A stretch of DNA of 64,000 nucleotides from Variovorax sp. PAMC 28711. Its GTDB lineage: Bacteria; Pseudomonadota; Gammaproteobacteria; Burkholderiales; Burkholderiaceae_C. The stretch's first letter is position 1. The number at the start of each line of letters is the position of its first letter. Made by a program: the position numbers and the translations under genes. Location: contig NZ_CP014517.1 in assembly GCF_001577265.1 (NCBI RefSeq), positions 2,099,001 to 2,163,000 on the forward strand. The letters are read 5' to 3'. This document shows positions 16,718-26,301 of this stretch, in pieces. Below the pieces are notes generated by a model that was not told the origin of the DNA, made no database searches, and worked only from the letters and a program-made list of their open reading frames with translations.

Positions 16718-17730
16718 CCGCTGCGATCGAGGCCCCGGCGCCGGAGCGCAAACGCCAGTCGACGCACTGGCTCGCCAGCCTGACGCGCAAGCCCTGGTTT
16801 CCCTGGGCGCGGCGCATCGTGGTGCTCGGCTTCCTCGTGTTCGTGGTGGTGTTGCTGACGTTGCAGGCCCGCTCCATCGAGTGGGCCGAAGTGTTCGACG
16901 CGATGCGCGCCTACCCGGTGCGCACGCTGTTGATCGGCGCGGCCTTTGCCGCCTTGAGTCATCTGGTCTACAGCACCTTCGACCTCATCGGCCGGCACTA
17001 CACCGGCCACACGTTGCCGGCACCGACCGTGATGGCGATCACTTTCGTGAGCTACGCGTTCAACCTCAACCTGGGCACGCTCGTCGGCGCCGTCGGCATG
17101 CGGGTGCGCCTGTATTCGCGGCTGGGTCTGGAGCCCGCCGTCATCGCGCGCGTGGTCGGCACCAGCATGCTCACCAACTGGCTCGGCTACTGCCTGCTGG
17201 CCGGCGTCGCGTTTTTGTTCTGGCCGCTCGCATTGCCCGACAGCTGGCACATCGGCGCCGTGGCGTTTCGCGTTCTGGGTGGCGCGCTGGTGCTGGCGGC
17301 GATCGCGTACCTGTTGTTGTGCGCTTTTTCGACGCGGCGCGAGTGGACGTTGCGCGGCCAGGAGATCTCGCTGCCCGGCCTGCGCGTGGCGGGGGTGCAA
17401 CTGCTGCTTTCATGCGCCAACTGGGCGGTGATGGGTGCGACCATGTACGTGCTGCTGCAAGGCAAGGTCGCGTATCCGATGGTGCTCGGCGTGCTGCTCA
17501 TCGGCGCGGTCGCGGGCTTGCTGTCGCGCGTGCCGGCGGGGCTGGGCGTGCTCGAGGCGGTGTTCGTCGCGCTGCTCGCACCGCCGCTGTCGGACACCGC
17601 CCTCATCGCCGCGGTGCTCTGCTATCGCGCGGTGTACTACTGGGCGCCGCTCGCGGTGGCCGTGGTGCTTTACCTGGTGATGGAAGCGAACGCGAAGAAG
17701 CTGGCAACGGACGCCACGGCATCGGCCTAG
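16714..17730 (+). CDS. ybhN: YbhN-like lysylphosphatidylglycerol synthetase TM (UPF0104) family protein
   Basis: Integral membrane protein of 338 residues with about eight helices and the UPF0104/AglD-like pattern ([45 protein letters not shown]). It lacks the soluble aminoacyl-transfer domain of MprF, so it is not a lysyl-PG synthase; it may flip or carry lipids (inference). I chose the ATG at 16714 because it gives an ATGA overlap with clsB. Third gene of the phospholipid operon. Confidence 0.82.
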   Translation: MTAAIEAPAPERKRQSTHWLASLTRKPWFPWARRIVVLGFLVFVVVLLTLQARSIEWAEVFDAMRAYPVRTLLIGAAFAALSHLVYSTFDLIGRHYTGHTLPAPTVMAITFVSYAFNLNLGTLVGAVGMRVRLYSRLGLEPAVIARVVGTSMLTNWLGYCLLAGVAFLFWPLALPDSWHIGAVAFRVLGGALVLAAIAYLLLCAFSTRREWTLRGQEISLPGLRVAGVQLLLSCANWAVMGATMYVLLQGKVAYPMVLGVLLIGAVAGLLSRVPAGLGVLEAVFVALLAPPLSDTALIAAVLCYRAVYYWAPLAVAVVLYLVMEANAKKLATDATASA

Positions 17731-17785
17731 CAACTTAGGGCTGACGCGGTGGCGAAGCGGCGCATGCCGCGGCAAGATCGGCGTC

Positions 17786-19117
17786 ATGTCCAGCACCACT
17801 CCCACCATCACCGAACTGCGCGTGATCCCCGTCGCGGGTCGCGACAGCATGCTGCTCAACCTGAGCGGTGCGCACGGCCCGTTCTTCACGCGCAACCTGC
17901 TCATCCTCTCCGACAGTGCCGGCCGCACCGGCGTCGGCGAGGTGCCGGGCGGCGAGAAGATCCGGCAAACGCTCGAAGACGCGCGCCCGCTCGTCGTCGG
18001 CCAGCCGCTCGGCTCGCAGCAGCGCGTGCTGCAGGAAGTGCAGACGGCCTTCGCCGACCGCGACAGCGGCGGCCGCGGGCAACAGACCTTCGACCTGCGC
18101 ACCACCATTCATGCGGTGACGGCCATCGAATCGGCGCTGCTCGACCTGCTGGGCCAGCACCTTGGCGTGCCGGTCGCGGCGCTGCTCGGCGAAGGCCAGC
18201 AGCGCGACGCGGTCGAGATGCTGGGCTACCTTTTCTACGTGGGCGACAAGGCGAAGACCGACCTGCCCTACGCCAGCGATCCGGGTGCCGACAACGACTG
18301 GTTCCGCCTGCGGCACGAGACGGCGATGACGCCCGAAGCCATCGTGCGGCTCGCCGAAGCGGCGCGCGAAAAATACGGCTTCAACGACTTCAAGCTCAAG
18401 GGTGGCGCGCTGCGCGCCGACGAAGAAATCGAAGCCATCGTCGCGCTGCACGAGCGCTTCCCAGAGGCGCGCGTGACGCTCGACCCGAACGGCGGCTGGC
18501 TCTTGAAAGACGCGATCCGCCTCATGCGTGACATGCGCGGCGTGGTCGCGTATGCCGAAGACCCGTGCGGCGCCGAAGACGGGTTCTCGGGCCGCGAAGT
18601 GATGGCCGAGTTCCGCCGCGCGACCGGCTTGCCGACGGCCACCAACATGATCGCGACCGACTGGCGCCAGCTCGCCCACGCGCTCGCGCTGCAGTCGGTC
18701 GACATCCCGCTGGCCGATCCGCACTTCTGGACCATGGCCGGCTCGGTGCGCGTCGCGCAGACCTGCCGCGACTGGGGCCTGACCTGGGGCTCGCATTCGA
18801 ACAACCACTTCGACGTGTCGCTCGCGATGTTCACCCACGTCGGCGCCGCTGCACCGGGCAAGGTGACCGCCATCGACACGCACTGGATCTGGCAGGACGG
18901 CCAGCGCCTGACCAAAGACCCGCTGCAGATCGTCGGCGGCCACGTGCAGGTGCCGAAGAAGCCGGGCCTGGGCGTCGAGCTCGACATGGTCGAGGTCGAG
19001 AAGGCGCATCAGCTCTACAAGCAGCACGGCCTCGGCGCGCGCGACGACGCGATGGCGATGCAGTTCCTCGTGCCCGGCTGGAAGTTCGACCCGAAGCGGC
19101 CCGCGCTGGACCGCTGA
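17786..19117 (+). CDS. gudD: Glucarate dehydratase
   Basis: Enolase-superfamily enzyme of 443 residues that dehydrates D-glucarate to 5-keto-4-deoxyglucarate. Family features are the N-terminal capping domain ([20 protein letters not shown]), the KLKGG catalytic lysine segment ([15 protein letters not shown]), metal ligands in LDPNGGWLL and [11 protein letters not shown], and the H-containing [10 protein letters not shown] loop. Length matches E. coli GudD (446). It leads a three-gene catabolic operon with garL and garR. Confidence 0.94.
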   Translation: MSSTTPTITELRVIPVAGRDSMLLNLSGAHGPFFTRNLLILSDSAGRTGVGEVPGGEKIRQTLEDARPLVVGQPLGSQQRVLQEVQTAFADRDSGGRGQQTFDLRTTIHAVTAIESALLDLLGQHLGVPVAALLGEGQQRDAVEMLGYLFYVGDKAKTDLPYASDPGADNDWFRLRHETAMTPEAIVRLAEAAREKYGFNDFKLKGGALRADEEIEAIVALHERFPEARVTLDPNGGWLLKDAIRLMRDMRGVVAYAEDPCGAEDGFSGREVMAEFRRATGLPTATNMIATDWRQLAHALALQSVDIPLADPHFWTMAGSVRVAQTCRDWGLTWGSHSNNHFDVSLAMFTHVGAAAPGKVTAIDTHWIWQDGQRLTKDPLQIVGGHVQVPKKPGLGVELDMVEVEKAHQLYKQHGLGARDDAMAMQFLVPGWKFDPKRPALDR

Positions 19118-19153
19118 CATCCTCTCCCCACGACAACCACTCGAAAGCCCATC

Positions 19154-19951
19154 ATGAGAGAAAACCGCCTGCGCACCCTCTGGCAATCCGGCGGCGCCGC
19201 CATCAACGGCTGGCTCGCCATCGGCAACAGCTTTTCGGCCGAGACCATGGCGCACCAGGGCTGGGATTCGCTCACCATCGACCTGCAGCACGGCGTGGTC
19301 GATGACCAGGCGATGGTGCCGATGCTGCAAGCCATCTCGACCACCGACACGGTGCCCGTGGTGCGCGTGCCGTGGCTCGACCCGAGCGCGCTCATGAAGG
19401 CGCTCGACGCCGGCGCCGCCGCGGTCATCTGCCCGATGATCAGCACGCGCGAGCAAGCGCAGCAACTGGTGGCGTACACGCACTACGCGCCGCACGGCAC
19501 GCGCAGCTTCGGGCCGATTCGCGCCGTGCTGTACAGCGGCGCCGATTACGCCACGCACGCCAACGACAGCATCGTGACCTTCGCGATGATCGAGACCGCC
19601 GAGGCGCTCGACAACCTCGACGCGATCATGTCGGTCGAGGGGCTCGACGCGGTGTACATCGGCCCGTCGGACCTGTCGCTGGCGCTCGGTTGCCGGCCGG
19701 TGTTCGACGATGTCGATCCGAAGGCGCAGCAGGCCATCGACCACATCCTCGAACGCGCGAAGGCGCACGGCCTGGTGGCCGGCATCCACAACGGCACGCC
19801 CGAAGGCGCCATGGCGCGCATCGCGGCCGGCTTCCAGTTCGTCACCGTCAGCTCGGATGCGCGGCTGATGGCCGCTGGTGCGCAGCAGATTCTTTCCACC
19901 ATGCGCCCTGCGCCGCCGAAGGTCAGTTCCTCCGGCGCCTCCACCTACTGA
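19154..19951 (+). CDS. garL: HpcH/HpaI aldolase, probable 2-dehydro-3-deoxyglucarate aldolase
   Basis: Class II metal-dependent aldolase, 265 residues, expected to split 5-keto-4-deoxyglucarate into pyruvate and tartronate semialdehyde. Motifs are GWDSLTIDLQHGVVDD, PVVRVPWLDPSALMKALDAGAAAVICPMI, and VYIGPSDLSLALG. The substrate is inferred from position between gudD and garR; HpaI-family enzymes are promiscuous. It starts 36 bases after gudD. Confidence 0.85.
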   Translation: MRENRLRTLWQSGGAAINGWLAIGNSFSAETMAHQGWDSLTIDLQHGVVDDQAMVPMLQAISTTDTVPVVRVPWLDPSALMKALDAGAAAVICPMISTREQAQQLVAYTHYAPHGTRSFGPIRAVLYSGADYATHANDSIVTFAMIETAEALDNLDAIMSVEGLDAVYIGPSDLSLALGCRPVFDDVDPKAQQAIDHILERAKAHGLVAGIHNGTPEGAMARIAAGFQFVTVSSDARLMAAGAQQILSTMRPAPPKVSSSGASTY

Positions 19952-19963
19952 AAAGGACTCGAC

Positions 19964-20848
19964 ATGAAGATCGGATTCATCGGCCTGGGCATCATGGGCG
20001 CGCCCATGGCGCTGCACCTCGTCCACGCCGGCCACGAGCTGGCCTATGTGAAACGCAGCAAGGTCAACGCCGACATCGCGGCCAGCAGCGCGAAGGCCTG
20101 TGCCACCGCGAAAGAAGTCGCGCAGCAGTCGGACGTGATCATCCTCATGGTGCCGGACACGCCCGATGTCGAGGCCGTGCTGTTCGGCGCCGACGGCGTG
20201 GCCGCCGGCTTGTCGAAGGGCAAGACCGTGATCGACATGAGCAGCATCTCGCCGATCGAGACCAAGGTGTTCGCGAAAAAGATCGTCGACCTCGGTTGCG
20301 ACTACCTCGACGCGCCGGTGTCCGGCGGCGAAGTCGGCGCCAAGGCTGCGAGCCTGACCATCATGGTCGGCGGCACGGAAGAAGCGTTCGCCAGGGCGAA
20401 GCCGCTGTTCGAACTGATGGGCAAGAACATCACGCACGTCGGCGGCACGGGCGACGGCCAGACCACGAAGGTGGCCAACCAGATCATCGTGGCGCTCAAC
20501 ATCGCAGCGGTCGGCGAGGCGCTGCTGTTCGCGAGCAAGGCGGGCGCCGATCCGGCCAAGGTGCGGCAGGCGTTGATGGGCGGCTTCGCGGCCAGCCGCA
20601 TCCTCGAAGTGCACGGCGAACGCATGATCAAGCGCACCTTCAATCCGGGCTTTCGCATCGGGCTGCACCAGAAGGATTTGAACCTCGCGCTCGCGGGCGC
20701 CAAGGCCATCGGCGTGTCGCTGCCACAGACGGCAGGCGCGGCGCAGCTCATGGGCGCGTGTGCAGCCAACGGCTGGGACCAGCTCGATCACTCGGCGCTG
20801 GTCAAGGCGCTGGAGCTTCTCGCGAAGCACGAGGTCGCACCCGGCTGA
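19964..20848 (+). CDS. garR: 2-hydroxy-3-oxopropionate (tartronate semialdehyde) reductase
   Basis: Beta-hydroxyacid dehydrogenase of 294 residues that reduces tartronate semialdehyde to D-glycerate. The NAD(P) site is GFIGLGIMGAPMALHL, the substrate loop is LDAPVSGGEVGAKAASLTIMVGG, and the catalytic Lys lies in GDGQTTKVANQI. AAAGGA precedes the ATG. It completes the route from glucarate to glycerate; glycerate kinase and a glucarate transporter are not in the window. Confidence 0.92.
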   Translation: MKIGFIGLGIMGAPMALHLVHAGHELAYVKRSKVNADIAASSAKACATAKEVAQQSDVIILMVPDTPDVEAVLFGADGVAAGLSKGKTVIDMSSISPIETKVFAKKIVDLGCDYLDAPVSGGEVGAKAASLTIMVGGTEEAFARAKPLFELMGKNITHVGGTGDGQTTKVANQIIVALNIAAVGEALLFASKAGADPAKVRQALMGGFAASRILEVHGERMIKRTFNPGFRIGLHQKDLNLALAGAKAIGVSLPQTAGAAQLMGACAANGWDQLDHSALVKALELLAKHEVAPG

Positions 20849-20893
20849 GCGTGGGGTCTTCCGACGGAAGGCATTGAGCGGGGTTGCGGATCA

Positions 20894-20909
20894 CTGTAAA
20901 TTCATACAG
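20894..20909 (+). promoter_or_regulatory. LexA (SOS) box overlapping the start of the radical SAM gene
   Basis: CTGT-AAATTCAT-ACAG is an exact CTGT-N8-ACAG LexA box, flanked by A and T to make ACTGT...ACAGT. Its last base is the first base of the GTG start codon. The operator therefore covers the translation start, and the region upstream has no clear Shine-Dalgarno, so a leaderless mRNA is possible. LexA control of DNA repair genes by this motif is established; binding here is predicted. Confidence 0.78.
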
Positions 20910-22186
20910 TGGATCTTCAACAAAAACTCGCCGTGCTGGCCGACGCCGCCAAATACGATGCCTCCTGCGCGTCCAGCGGCACGAGCCAGCGCAGCTCAGT
21001 CGGTGGCCGCGGCATCGGCTCCACCGAGGGCTCGGGCATCTGCCACAGTTATGCCCCCGACGGGCGCTGCATCTCGCTGCTGAAGATCCTGCTCACCAAC
21101 TTCTGCCAGTACGACTGCCTCTACTGCGTGAACCGTGTCACGAGCAACGTGCAGCGCGCCCGCTTCACGGTCGACGAGGTCGTGGCGCTCACGCTCGACT
21201 TCTACCGTCGCAACTGCATCGAGGGCCTGTTCCTGTCGAGCGGCATCATCCAGAGCCCTGATTACACGATGGAGCAGGTCGTCGAGGTCGCGCGGGTGCT
21301 GCGCGAGGTGCACGACTTTCGGGGCTACATCCACCTGAAGACGATTCCCGACGCCTCGCCCGAGTTGCTGCAGAAAGCCGGCCGCTACGCCGACCGGCTC
21401 AGCATCAACATCGAGCTGCCGACGCTGCAGGGGCTCGAAGCGCTGGCGCCCGAGAAGGACGGCACGGCGATCCGCCGTTCGATGGCGCGTCTGGCGGTGC
21501 ACATCGACGATGCCAAGGGCGCCGCGCGCGACAGCGCGGCGACGTCCATCGTGTCGATGCCCAAGGCCACGCCCAAGCGCGCGAAGGCGCCCAAATTCGC
21601 GCCCGCCGGCCAGAGCACGCAAATGATCGTCGGGGCGGATGCGACCGACGACGCGACCATTCTTTCCACCAGCGCCAATCTCTACGGTGCCTATCGGCTG
21701 CGCCGCGTGTACTACTCGGCCTTCAGCCCGATCCCCGACGCCTCGTCGGCGCTGCCGCTGAAGGCGCCGCCGATGGTGCGCGAGCACCGGCTCTATCAAG
21801 CCGATTGGCTCATGCGCTTCTACGGTTTCTCGCACGATGAGATCGTCCCGACAACGCAGGGCGGCATGCTGGCGCTCGACGTCGATCCCAAGCTTGCCTG
21901 GGCGCTGGCGCACCGCGAGCGCTTCCCGGTCGACCTGAACGCGGCGCCGCGCGAAATGCTGCTGCGCGTGCCGGGGCTCGGCGTGAAGGCGGTCGACCGA
22001 TTGCTCATTGCGCGGCGCGTGCGGCGCCTGGGCAGCAGTGATCTGTCCCGGCTGCATGTGCCGCTGAAAAAGGTCATGCCCTTCGTCGTGCTGGCCGACC
22101 ATCGGCCCGCGCGCGCGCTCGACGGCGACCGGCTCGCCGCGCAGTTGCGGCCGTCGCCCGTGCAGGCGGCGCTGTTCGACAACTGA
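20909..22186 (+). CDS. Radical SAM protein, putative DNA modification/repair partner of UdgX
   Basis: A 425-residue radical SAM protein of the UDG-linked type. The cluster-binding cysteines are Cys66, Cys70 and Cys73 in NFCQYDCLYC, a CxxxCxxC motif. The C-terminal region has a helix-hairpin-helix DNA-binding element (MLLRVPGLGVKAVDRLLIARRVR), and the N-terminus ADAAKYDASCASSGTS is characteristic. The GTG at 20909 gives the family-typical beginning MDLQQKLAVLADAAKYD. The next gene encodes the UdgX-type protein with which this family is known to pair. The reaction is undefined. Confidence 0.88.
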   Translation: MDLQQKLAVLADAAKYDASCASSGTSQRSSVGGRGIGSTEGSGICHSYAPDGRCISLLKILLTNFCQYDCLYCVNRVTSNVQRARFTVDEVVALTLDFYRRNCIEGLFLSSGIIQSPDYTMEQVVEVARVLREVHDFRGYIHLKTIPDASPELLQKAGRYADRLSINIELPTLQGLEALAPEKDGTAIRRSMARLAVHIDDAKGAARDSAATSIVSMPKATPKRAKAPKFAPAGQSTQMIVGADATDDATILSTSANLYGAYRLRRVYYSAFSPIPDASSALPLKAPPMVREHRLYQADWLMRFYGFSHDEIVPTTQGGMLALDVDPKLAWALAHRERFPVDLNAAPREMLLRVPGLGVKAVDRLLIARRVRRLGSSDLSRLHVPLKKVMPFVVLADHRPARALDGDRLAAQLRPSPVQAALFDN

Positions 22187-22260
22187 GCGACACACGCCGC
22201 ACGCTGCCGCGCGCCGCGCACCTACATCCGCCCACTGCGACGCGGCATACCTTGCGGTCC

Positions 22261-23769
22261 ATGGCCCAGCGCACCGTCACCCTTGCAAGCGAAACCGACT
22301 GGCCCGGTTTCCGGCAGCAGGCGCGTGCCTTGCTGGCTGCGCTGGTGGCGCCCGAGGCGGTCACCTGGCACACGCCGGCCAGCGGTGCGGCCGACCTGTT
22401 CTGCGAATCGGATGGGGCGGTGGTGGCATCGCACCCTGCGCACGGCGCCATGAACCTGGTCGTGCCCTCGTCGTTCGTCACCTTGTGCGAGGCCGTCATC
22501 CTGCACAATGATCCCGGCCGCTTCGGCCTGCTCTATCGCATCCTGTGGCGGCTGGTGCACGAGCCCTTGCTGCGCCACGATCCGCTCGACGCGGACCGCG
22601 TGGACGCGCAGCACATGGCGCAGGCGGTGCGCCGCGACATGCACAAGATGAAGGCCTTCGTGCGCTTTCGCACCATCGAACGTGGCGAAGCGCAGTCGCC
22701 GCTGCACGTTGCGTGGTTCGAGCCCGACCACTACATCGTCGAAGCGGTCGCGCCGTTCTTCACGCGGCGCTTCACCCAGATGGAATGGGCCATCCTCACG
22801 CCGGAGCGCTCGGTGCACTGGGATGGCGAGCATCTGCAATTCGGCCCCGGCGGCGAGCGCCGCGATGCGCCACCGCCCGACGCCGGCGAGGCGCTGTGGC
22901 TCACCTACTACGCGCACATCTTCAATCCCGCGCGGCTCAAGGTCGCGATGATGAAGAAGGAAATGCCGGTGAAGTACTGGCGCAATCTGCCCGAGGCCGA
23001 ACTTATCAGCGGCCTCACGGCGGGCGCGATGGCGCGCAGCGGCCGCATGGTCGATGCGGCGCCCACCACGCCGGCGCGGCGCATCTCGGTGCGCGCCGCG
23101 TCGCGTGTGCTGCCGATCGCGTCGGAAGTCGCCCTGTCCAATCCCACGCCCGAACTTCCTGCCGACCCGGCCGAAGCGCTGGGCGTCTTGAAGCAGGCGA
23201 CCAACCGCTGCCGCGAATGCCCGATCGGCGAGCACGCCACGCAGTCGGTGTTCGGCGAAGGCCCGGTGCGCGCCGCGCTCATGGTCGTGGGCGAGCAGCC
23301 GGGCGATCAGGAGGATTTGCGGGGTCGACCTTTCGTCGGCCCGGCCGGCCAACTGTTCGACCAGGCGATCGCGCAGCTCGGCTGGCCGCGCGACCAGCTC
23401 TATGTGACGAACGCGGTCAAGCATTTCAAGTTCGAGCTGCGCGGCAAGCGGCGCATCCACAAGACCCCGACCCAGCGCGAGGCGGCAGCCTGCTTGCACT
23501 GGCTTGAAAGCGAGAAGCAACAGGTGCGGCCGCGCGCCCTCGTCGCGCTCGGTGCCACGGCCGCGCGCGCCTTGCTCGGCCGGTCGGTGGCCGTCATGAA
23601 AGAGCGCGGCCAGTGGCACGAGGATGCGCAGGGCCGCAAGGTGCTCGTCACGTTGCACCCGTCGGCGCTGTTGCGCGGCGACCCGGCGGAGTACGCGCAG
23701 GCCTACCAGGGCTGGCTCGACGACCTCGCATTGGCCAGCGAGTGGTTGACGCTTGCGCCCACAGACTGA
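22261..23769 (+). CDS. UdgX family uracil-DNA binding protein with N-terminal DUF4130 domain
   Basis: A 502-residue fusion. The N-terminal half matches the DUF4130 domain (GRFGLLYRILWRLVHEPLL, MHKMKAFVRFR). The C-terminal half is a family-4-type uracil-DNA glycosylase with GEQPGDQEDLRGRPFVGPAGQ, the cysteine pair in CRECPIG for a 4Fe-4S cluster, and LHPSALLR. It carries KRRIH (His400), the loop that in UdgX forms a covalent bond to the abasic site. So it is UdgX, expected to bind uracil-DNA irreversibly rather than turn over. I chose the ATG at 22261 over a TTG nine bases upstream. It lies 74 bases after the radical SAM gene and is probably co-regulated by the LexA box. Confidence 0.9.
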   Translation: MAQRTVTLASETDWPGFRQQARALLAALVAPEAVTWHTPASGAADLFCESDGAVVASHPAHGAMNLVVPSSFVTLCEAVILHNDPGRFGLLYRILWRLVHEPLLRHDPLDADRVDAQHMAQAVRRDMHKMKAFVRFRTIERGEAQSPLHVAWFEPDHYIVEAVAPFFTRRFTQMEWAILTPERSVHWDGEHLQFGPGGERRDAPPPDAGEALWLTYYAHIFNPARLKVAMMKKEMPVKYWRNLPEAELISGLTAGAMARSGRMVDAAPTTPARRISVRAASRVLPIASEVALSNPTPELPADPAEALGVLKQATNRCRECPIGEHATQSVFGEGPVRAALMVVGEQPGDQEDLRGRPFVGPAGQLFDQAIAQLGWPRDQLYVTNAVKHFKFELRGKRRIHKTPTQREAAACLHWLESEKQQVRPRALVALGATAARALLGRSVAVMKERGQWHEDAQGRKVLVTLHPSALLRGDPAEYAQAYQGWLDDLALASEWLTLAPTD

Positions 23770-23842
23770 AGTCGCGCGCCCACAATGTCACGGTTGGTTG
23801 CCCGGAAAGTAGGAGGCCACCCCCAAACCGGCCATGGAGTCA

Positions 23843-23857
23843 TGCTGCAGTGCAGCA
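23843..23857. promoter_or_regulatory. Candidate PhaR operator upstream of the phasin gene
   Basis: TGCTGCA-G-TGCAGCA is a perfect inverted repeat containing CTGC-N3-GCAG, the site reported for PhaR, the PHA-granule-sensing repressor of phasin genes. A TATAGT hexamer at 23876-23881 could be the -10, which places the site over the -35 region and would explain repression. Promoter placement is inference. Confidence 0.6.
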
Positions 23858-23908
23858 AAAACGGCGGTAGAGGCCTATAGTGGGGCGTCTCTCTCCACCG
23901 GCTCGCAC

Positions 23909-24415
23909 ATGTCCTCCACCGCTTCGTCTTCGCACTTCATCAACCCCCTCATGGTGTGGACCGACGTCGCGCTCAAGACCGGGGAGATGCTGGTCTCCTC
24001 CGGCTCCGTCATCCAGGCGCGCACCCAACGCATGGCGGCCGCCGGGCTCACGCCCAGCGCGACAGACCTGGCCGAGTTCCAGCTCATGGGCCAGGAGAAG
24101 CTCGACGCCGCCAACGAATCCAATGCCGCCCTGGCGCATGAGCTCGGTACGCGCCAGGTCGCGCTGATGGGGCACGCGGTGCAGCACTGGATCGGCAGCG
24201 TCAGCGCCTTCTTCGCGCTCGTCGTCGCCACCACGCCGGCCGAGGCGATCGAACGCCACGGCGAATTCATCAGCGCCGCGACCCGCTCGGCCGCCGTCGT
24301 GAGCCATATTTCCAGCGCCGGTGCGCACGTTGCGCACAGCGCGCTGAAGCCGATTCATGCGAAGGCGACGTCGAACGCGCGGCGCCTTGCGGCGCCACTT
24401 CCGTTGTCGGTCTGA
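23909..24415 (+). CDS. Phasin-like polyhydroxyalkanoate granule protein
   Basis: A 168-residue helical protein without signal peptide, starting MSSTASSSHFINPLMVWTDVALKTGEM. Alternating amphipathic helices rich in Ala, and phrases such as NPLMVWTDVALKTGEMLVSS and QEKLDAANESNAAL, resemble the phasin_2/TIGR01841 type. Phasins coat PHA granules and limit their size. I chose the ATG at 23909 for its fit to the family start; an upstream in-frame ATG at 23834 would overlap the predicted operator. The PhaR-like site upstream supports the call. Confidence 0.72.
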   Translation: MSSTASSSHFINPLMVWTDVALKTGEMLVSSGSVIQARTQRMAAAGLTPSATDLAEFQLMGQEKLDAANESNAALAHELGTRQVALMGHAVQHWIGSVSAFFALVVATTPAEAIERHGEFISAATRSAAVVSHISSAGAHVAHSALKPIHAKATSNARRLAAPLPLSV

Positions 24416-24427
24416 TTCCGCGCCGCG

Positions 24428-25609
24428 CTAACCGCGCTGCGGCACCAGCCGCACCAGCGTGATTTCCGACGGCGCGCCGAAGCGCTTCGGCGGACCCCAG
24501 TAGCCGGTGCCGCGGCTCACGTACACCCACATGTCGCGGAGCTTGTGCAGCCCGGCGGTGAAGGGTTGCTGCAAGGGCACGAACAGGTTCCACGGAAAGA
24601 ACTGACCGCCGTGCGTGTGACCCGACAATTGAAGGGCGAAGCCCGCGTCGGCTGCGGCGGGCGCGCTGCGCGGCTGGTGCGCGAGCAGCACGCGCGTGGT
24701 GGCTTCGGGCGGCGCGCCTGCCAGCGAACCGCGCGGATCGCTGGCCTGTGCCGCATCGAAGTGGCCGGCAGTGAAGTCGGTCACGCCGGCAAGCACCAGC
24801 GAGTTGGCGTTTTCTTCCTCGTCGGTTTGGGCACCGCGCCTCGCGCGTCCCTGCAGCAGCACGTGTTCGTTGAGCAGCACGGTGAGCCCGAGCCGCCGCA
24901 ACTCGGCGATCCACGCCGGCGCACCGGCGTAGTACTCGTGATTGCCTGTCACGACGAAGGTGCCGTGGCGCGCGCGCAGGTCGGCCAGCGGCGCGATGTG
25001 GTCGCGCAATTCGGGCACGCTGCCGTCGACCAGGTCGCCGGTGATCGCGATCACGTCGGCACCCAGGCCGTTCACCGCATCGACGATGCGCTGGATGTAG
25101 CCGCGCTGGATGGTCGGCCCCACGTGGATGTCGCTCAGCTGCGCGATGGTGAAGCCGTTGAGCGCGGCCGGGAGCCCGTTGATCGGCACATCGACGTGCT
25201 TCACGCCCGCCGTGCGGCGCGCGTTGACGAAGCCGATGAGCGAGGTTGCGGTCGCGATGCCCATCACGCCCGCGGCGCTCGAGGGCAGCAGCGCGTGCCA
25301 GTCGATGGCGATGCCGCCGATCGCGCCGACGCCGAGCGTCAGCAACAACGCGATGTCGCGCAGCGCCGTGAGCACGAACATCGACGAGAACCAGCCCATC
25401 GCGATGAGGCCGACCCACTTCAGCACGTCGGCCGTCGACACCGTGCGCGCGATTCGGCGCGAGACGAATGGCAGCGGAATCGTGGCGGCGGACACCACCA
25501 GCGCGAGCAGCAGCAGCGGCCACAGCGGCGCGAGCGGCGGAAAGGAAGCGAGTGCCGGCACCAGGCGCAGCGCGATGTACACGTGCAACAGGGCGGTCAG
25601 GACACTCAT
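24428..25609 (-). CDS. Membrane-anchored metallophosphoesterase (YkuE-like)
   Basis: A 393-residue protein with four N-terminal membrane helices (about residues 1-130) and a calcineurin-like phosphoesterase domain. All metal-site motifs are present: SDIHVG, GDLVDG, GNHEYY and LSGHTHGGQFFPW. The domain follows the membrane part, and the final family-type segment is YVSRGTGYWGPPKRFG. Such proteins hydrolyse lipid or other phosphodiesters at the membrane; the substrate is unknown. The start is uncertain: ATG at 25609 is used, ATG at 25624 is five codons longer, and neither has a strong Shine-Dalgarno. Confidence 0.85.
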   Translation of the reverse strand: MSVLTALLHVYIALRLVPALASFPPLAPLWPLLLLALVVSAATIPLPFVSRRIARTVSTADVLKWVGLIAMGWFSSMFVLTALRDIALLLTLGVGAIGGIAIDWHALLPSSAAGVMGIATATSLIGFVNARRTAGVKHVDVPINGLPAALNGFTIAQLSDIHVGPTIQRGYIQRIVDAVNGLGADVIAITGDLVDGSVPELRDHIAPLADLRARHGTFVVTGNHEYYAGAPAWIAELRRLGLTVLLNEHVLLQGRARRGAQTDEEENANSLVLAGVTDFTAGHFDAAQASDPRGSLAGAPPEATTRVLLAHQPRSAPAAADAGFALQLSGHTHGGQFFPWNLFVPLQQPFTAGLHKLRDMWVYVSRGTGYWGPPKRFGAPSEITLVRLVPQRG

Positions 25610-25773
25610 GGAGCGAATTGGCATCGGAGCAATCGAGGCGGGCGGTGCCCGGGGGACATCAGGTGCAAGGCGCGTGCCGGGCATTCAAGATGGCGTCGGC
25701 ACATCGTGTCGGTCGATGTCGCTCGATGTCGCTCGAATCATGTCGACTCGCGCCTGGCGGGCGCCGAGTGGGG

Positions 25774-26226
25774 TTATCGGGCGGCGGACGCCATGCCGGT
25801 GCCGGCCGGAAAGAGGAAGGTCGCCCTGGCCGACTCACCCGCCACCACGTGCAGCGGCTGCTTGAGCATCTGGCCGCCGAGCTGCGCCTCGATTTGGTAG
25901 TCGCCGGGTTCGAGCCGCGCGACCATGAAAGGCCCGCCAGAGATGACGTTGTCGAGCACCGCGGCGCCGCCGCTGTCGCGCACCGTCACGCGCACATCGG
26001 CCGCGAAGTCGACGCCCTTGCGATCTTTGGTGGCGAATTCGAAGCTCGCGGCCCAGCGCGGTGCGACGGTTTCCATGAGTTCGGCTTCGTCCTTGCCGAT
26101 GCCTCCGCTCATGTACTCGACGCCGTGCGTCACGCGAATCGGCGGGTTGACCGCCGCCTGGGCCGTGGCGGCGGCACCGAGCAGCGCCGCGCTGCACAGA
26201 AGAAGAGAAGGAAAAAGCCGGTTCAT
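25774..26226 (-). CDS. Secreted protein of unknown function, paralogue A (downstream of corA)
   Basis: A 150-residue protein with a signal peptide (cleavage near TAQAAV). The mature part shares a block GVEYMSGGIGKDEAELMETVAPRWAASFEFA with the protein at 27359-27865 on the other side of corA. The C-terminal half (VRVTVRDSGGAAVLDNVISGGPFMVARLEPGDYQIEA) has the beta-sandwich look of carboxypeptidase-regulatory-like domains. AAAGGAC precedes the ATG. I do not recognise a family function; periplasmic location is inferred. Confidence 0.75.
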   Translation of the reverse strand: MNRLFPSLLLCSAALLGAAATAQAAVNPPIRVTHGVEYMSGGIGKDEAELMETVAPRWAASFEFATKDRKGVDFAADVRVTVRDSGGAAVLDNVISGGPFMVARLEPGDYQIEAQLGGQMLKQPLHVVAGESARATFLFPAGTGMASAAR

Positions 26227-26301
26227 CGAAGCGTCCTTTGAAAAAAGTCGGGGCCACTGTGCGATGCACGACTTAAGCCAACCTGAACGCGCCGGGCCGA
26301 A

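Noticed and set aside
17735..20830. 1031-codon minus-strand open frame over gudD, garL and garR
   Set aside because: The three plus-strand genes are clear enzymes; the antisense translation is His/Arg/Val-rich without motifs.
20884..21261. Alternative frame starting just before the radical SAM gene
   Set aside because: It lacks the CxxxCxxC motif and reads through the real gene in the wrong frame.
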